Source of the DNA: Streptomyces sp. RPA4-2
Lineage (GTDB): Bacteria; Actinomycetota; Actinomycetes; Streptomycetales; Streptomycetaceae
Length of the DNA stretch: 64,000 bases
Reading direction: 5' to 3'
Assembly: GCF_012273515.2 (NCBI RefSeq)
Contig: NZ_CP050975.2
Span: forward strand, 8,246,001-8,310,000
In this document: piece by piece, positions 62,770 to 64,000 of the stretch
Layout: every line of letters starts with the position of its first letter
How positions within the stretch are numbered: position 1 is the stretch's first letter
Made by a program: the position numbers and the translations under genes
The notes under the pieces: model-generated
What the model was told of the DNA's origin: nothing
The model's input: only the letters and a program-made list of their open reading frames with translations
Databases searched by the model: none

Positions 62770-64000
62770 AGAAATTCCAGCCACAGCCCGGGTTCCAGGT
62801 TCAGGCGTTCCGGTTCGCCCTGGACCCGAACACGACTCAGGAGCACGCGCTGCGCTCGCACTGCGGCGCGGCGCGTGCCGCGTACAACTGGGCTGTCGGT
62901 TGGGTGACCGCGTCGTGGTGGCAGCGCCGCGCGGAGGAGTCCTACGGCATCGCCGAGGCCGGGCTGACGCAGTGGCGGCCGTGGTCGCTGCCCGCACTGA
63001 GGAAGGCGTTCAACGAGACCAAGCACGCCGACCCCAGGTTCGCCGCCTGGTGGGAGGAGAACTCCAAAGAGGCGTACAACACCGGCCTCGCCAACGCTGC
63101 GGCGGCGTTCGACAACTACACCAAGTCCAAGCAGGGCAAGCGGCACGGCAAGCGGATGGGTACGCCCCGCTTCAAGTCGAAGCGGAAGGCCCGTCTTTCC
63201 TGCCGGTTCACGACCGGCGCGATCCGCGTGGACACGGGCGGCCGGCACGTGACGCTGCCGAGGCTGGGCACGATCCGTACCCACGAGCCCACGGTGAAGC
63301 TCCTCGCGCGCGTTGAGGCCGGGACGGCCCGGATCCTGTCCGCGACCGTGCGGCACGAGCGCGGACGCTGGTACGTCGCCTTCCAGGCCGAGGTCAAGCG
63401 CGACCTCGAACGTGTGGCGCGGCCGGACGTGGCGGTCGGCATCGACCTCGGCGTGAAGACCCTCGCGGTCATGGCCGACTCGACGGGTGAGATCCGCACC
63501 GTCGCGAACCCCGGACACTACGACCGGGCACGCAAGCAGCTGCGCCGCGCCTCTCGCATCGTCTCCCGCCGCCAGGGCCCCGACCGGCGCACCGGACAGA
63601 AGCCGTCGAAGCGGTGGGAGAAGGCCAACGCCGCCCGCAACCGCGTGCACCACCGGGTGGCGAACCTCCGCGCGGACGCCCTGCACAAGCTCACCACGAG
63701 CGTTGCGGCCGAGTACGGCACGGTCGTGATCGAGGACCTGAACGTCGCCGGGATGCTTCGCAACCGGCGCCTCGCGCGCAGGATCGCCGACGCCGGATTC
63801 GCAGAGATCCGACGCCAGCTCACCTACAAGACCCGCCAGCGCCACACCACCCACCTCGTGGCCGCGGACCGCTGGTACCCCTCCTCGAAGACCTGTTCCG
63901 GGTGCGGCGCGGTGAAAGCCAAGCTGCCGCTGCACGTCCGGACCTACGAATGCGACACCTGCGGCCTGGTCATCGACCGGGACGACAACGCCGCACTCAA
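62766..64000 (+). CDS. tnpB: TnpB RNA-guided nuclease (partial at window end)
   Basis: 411 codons are visible and the frame is open at the window end. The GTG at 62766 overlaps the TnpA stop (GTGA). The RuvC-like nuclease is complete so far: Asp227 in VGIDLGVKTLAVM, Glu323 in VVIEDLNVAGML and the third Asp in CGLVIDRDDNAA (404-410). The zinc finger is CSGCG and CDTCG. The N-terminal region matches OrfB/TnpB (RFALDPNTTQEHALRSHCGA). TnpB proteins cut DNA guided by an RNA from the element's right end, which is not in the window. Confidence 0.93.
   Translation, partial: MKKFQPQPGFQVQAFRFALDPNTTQEHALRSHCGAARAAYNWAVGWVTASWWQRRAEESYGIAEAGLTQWRPWSLPALRKAFNETKHADPRFAAWWEENSKEAYNTGLANAAAAFDNYTKSKQGKRHGKRMGTPRFKSKRKARLSCRFTTGAIRVDTGGRHVTLPRLGTIRTHEPTVKLLARVEAGTARILSATVRHERGRWYVAFQAEVKRDLERVARPDVAVGIDLGVKTLAVMADSTGEIRTVANPGHYDRARKQLRRASRIVSRRQGPDRRTGQKPSKRWEKANAARNRVHHRVANLRADALHKLTTSVAAEYGTVVIEDLNVAGMLRNRRLARRIADAGFAEIRRQLTYKTRQRHTTHLVAADRWYPSSKTCSGCGAVKAKLPLHVRTYECDTCGLVIDRDDNAAL

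Larger units (their letters stand above)
62194..64000 (+). mobile_element. IS607-family insertion sequence, right end outside
   Basis: The element contains the serine recombinase and the TnpB gene in coupled order. IS607 elements have no terminal inverted repeats, so the left end (somewhere between 61973 and 62193) cannot be fixed here. The right end and any guide-RNA region lie beyond the window. Confidence 0.85.

Noticed and set aside
62232..63935. A minus-strand open frame of 567 codons opposite TnpA/TnpB.
   Set aside because: The plus strand encodes complete recombinase and RuvC motifs; the other is a composition artefact.

Overview
The window is high-GC actinobacterial DNA, and everything in it fits Streptomyces: GTG starts are common, genes overlap by ATGA/GTGA, twin-arginine signals are present, SpoIIE-phosphatase/ATPase fusions occur twice, and there are several Streptomyces-type small families (DUF6191, DUF6296, DUF6445). 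The gene content (regulators, hydrolases, secreted enzymes, a RiPP locus, an insertion sequence, gene debris) looks like accessory or chromosome-arm DNA rather than the core.

Left part (1-18 kb): the end of a TPR-like protein, an acyltransferase-3, an aldo/keto reductase, a DUF6445 oxygenase-like protein, a large PAS-GAF-SpoIIE-ATPase phosphatase, a membrane-anchored peptidoglycan-binding protein, an epoxide-hydrolase-like enzyme, an Ogt DNA repair protein, a frameshifted orphan acyl carrier protein coupled to an unknown gene, a DUF6191/nucleoside-kinase pair, a secreted serine hydrolase, a TerD-CAP-CAP fusion, a DUF1232 protein and a metallo-beta-lactamase-fold enzyme.

Middle (18-43 kb): an RpiR regulator, a secreted GH105 unsaturated-uronyl hydrolase, an aldo/keto reductase, and a TetR regulator with a TetX-like flavin monooxygenase downstream and paired perfect palindromes upstream. 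Next comes a two-gene ATP-grasp RiPP (graspetide) locus, flanked by a divergent HTH-like protein and a convergent, frameshift-broken protein-kinase-like gene. Then follow PobA-like hydroxylase, a large secreted GH78 rhamnosidase with a LacI-type operator, a serine hydrolase behind a duplicated leader, a zinc alcohol dehydrogenase, and a five-gene MFS/hydrolase/SDR/SDR/IclR operon that looks catabolic.

Mosaic region (42.7-49.6 kb): a frameshifted Cys-rich protein, two membrane-anchored collagen-like proteins with opposite charge, a secreted beta-rich orphan, a 3' tRNA fragment followed by a strong terminator, a decayed repeat protein and small unknown genes. This looks like a site of past integration and decay.

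Right part (49.7-64 kb): a tightly coupled minus-strand operon of a response-regulator/thioredoxin-reductase-like fusion, a cNMP-domain histidine kinase and a UBP zinc-finger protein, which looks like a cytosolic redox- or nucleotide-sensing unit. It is followed by DUF4032, an amidohydrolase, N-formylglutamate amidohydrolase, a stand-alone cNMP-binding protein, a second Cache-PAS-GAF-SpoIIE-ATPase phosphatase, DUF6296, a two-domain VOC protein, DUF4177 and an IS607-type element (serine recombinase plus TnpB) that runs off the window.

At least four genes carry single-base frame disruptions in G/C-rich runs. That is either real decay or residual assembly error, and it should be settled before the affected genes are called pseudogenes.
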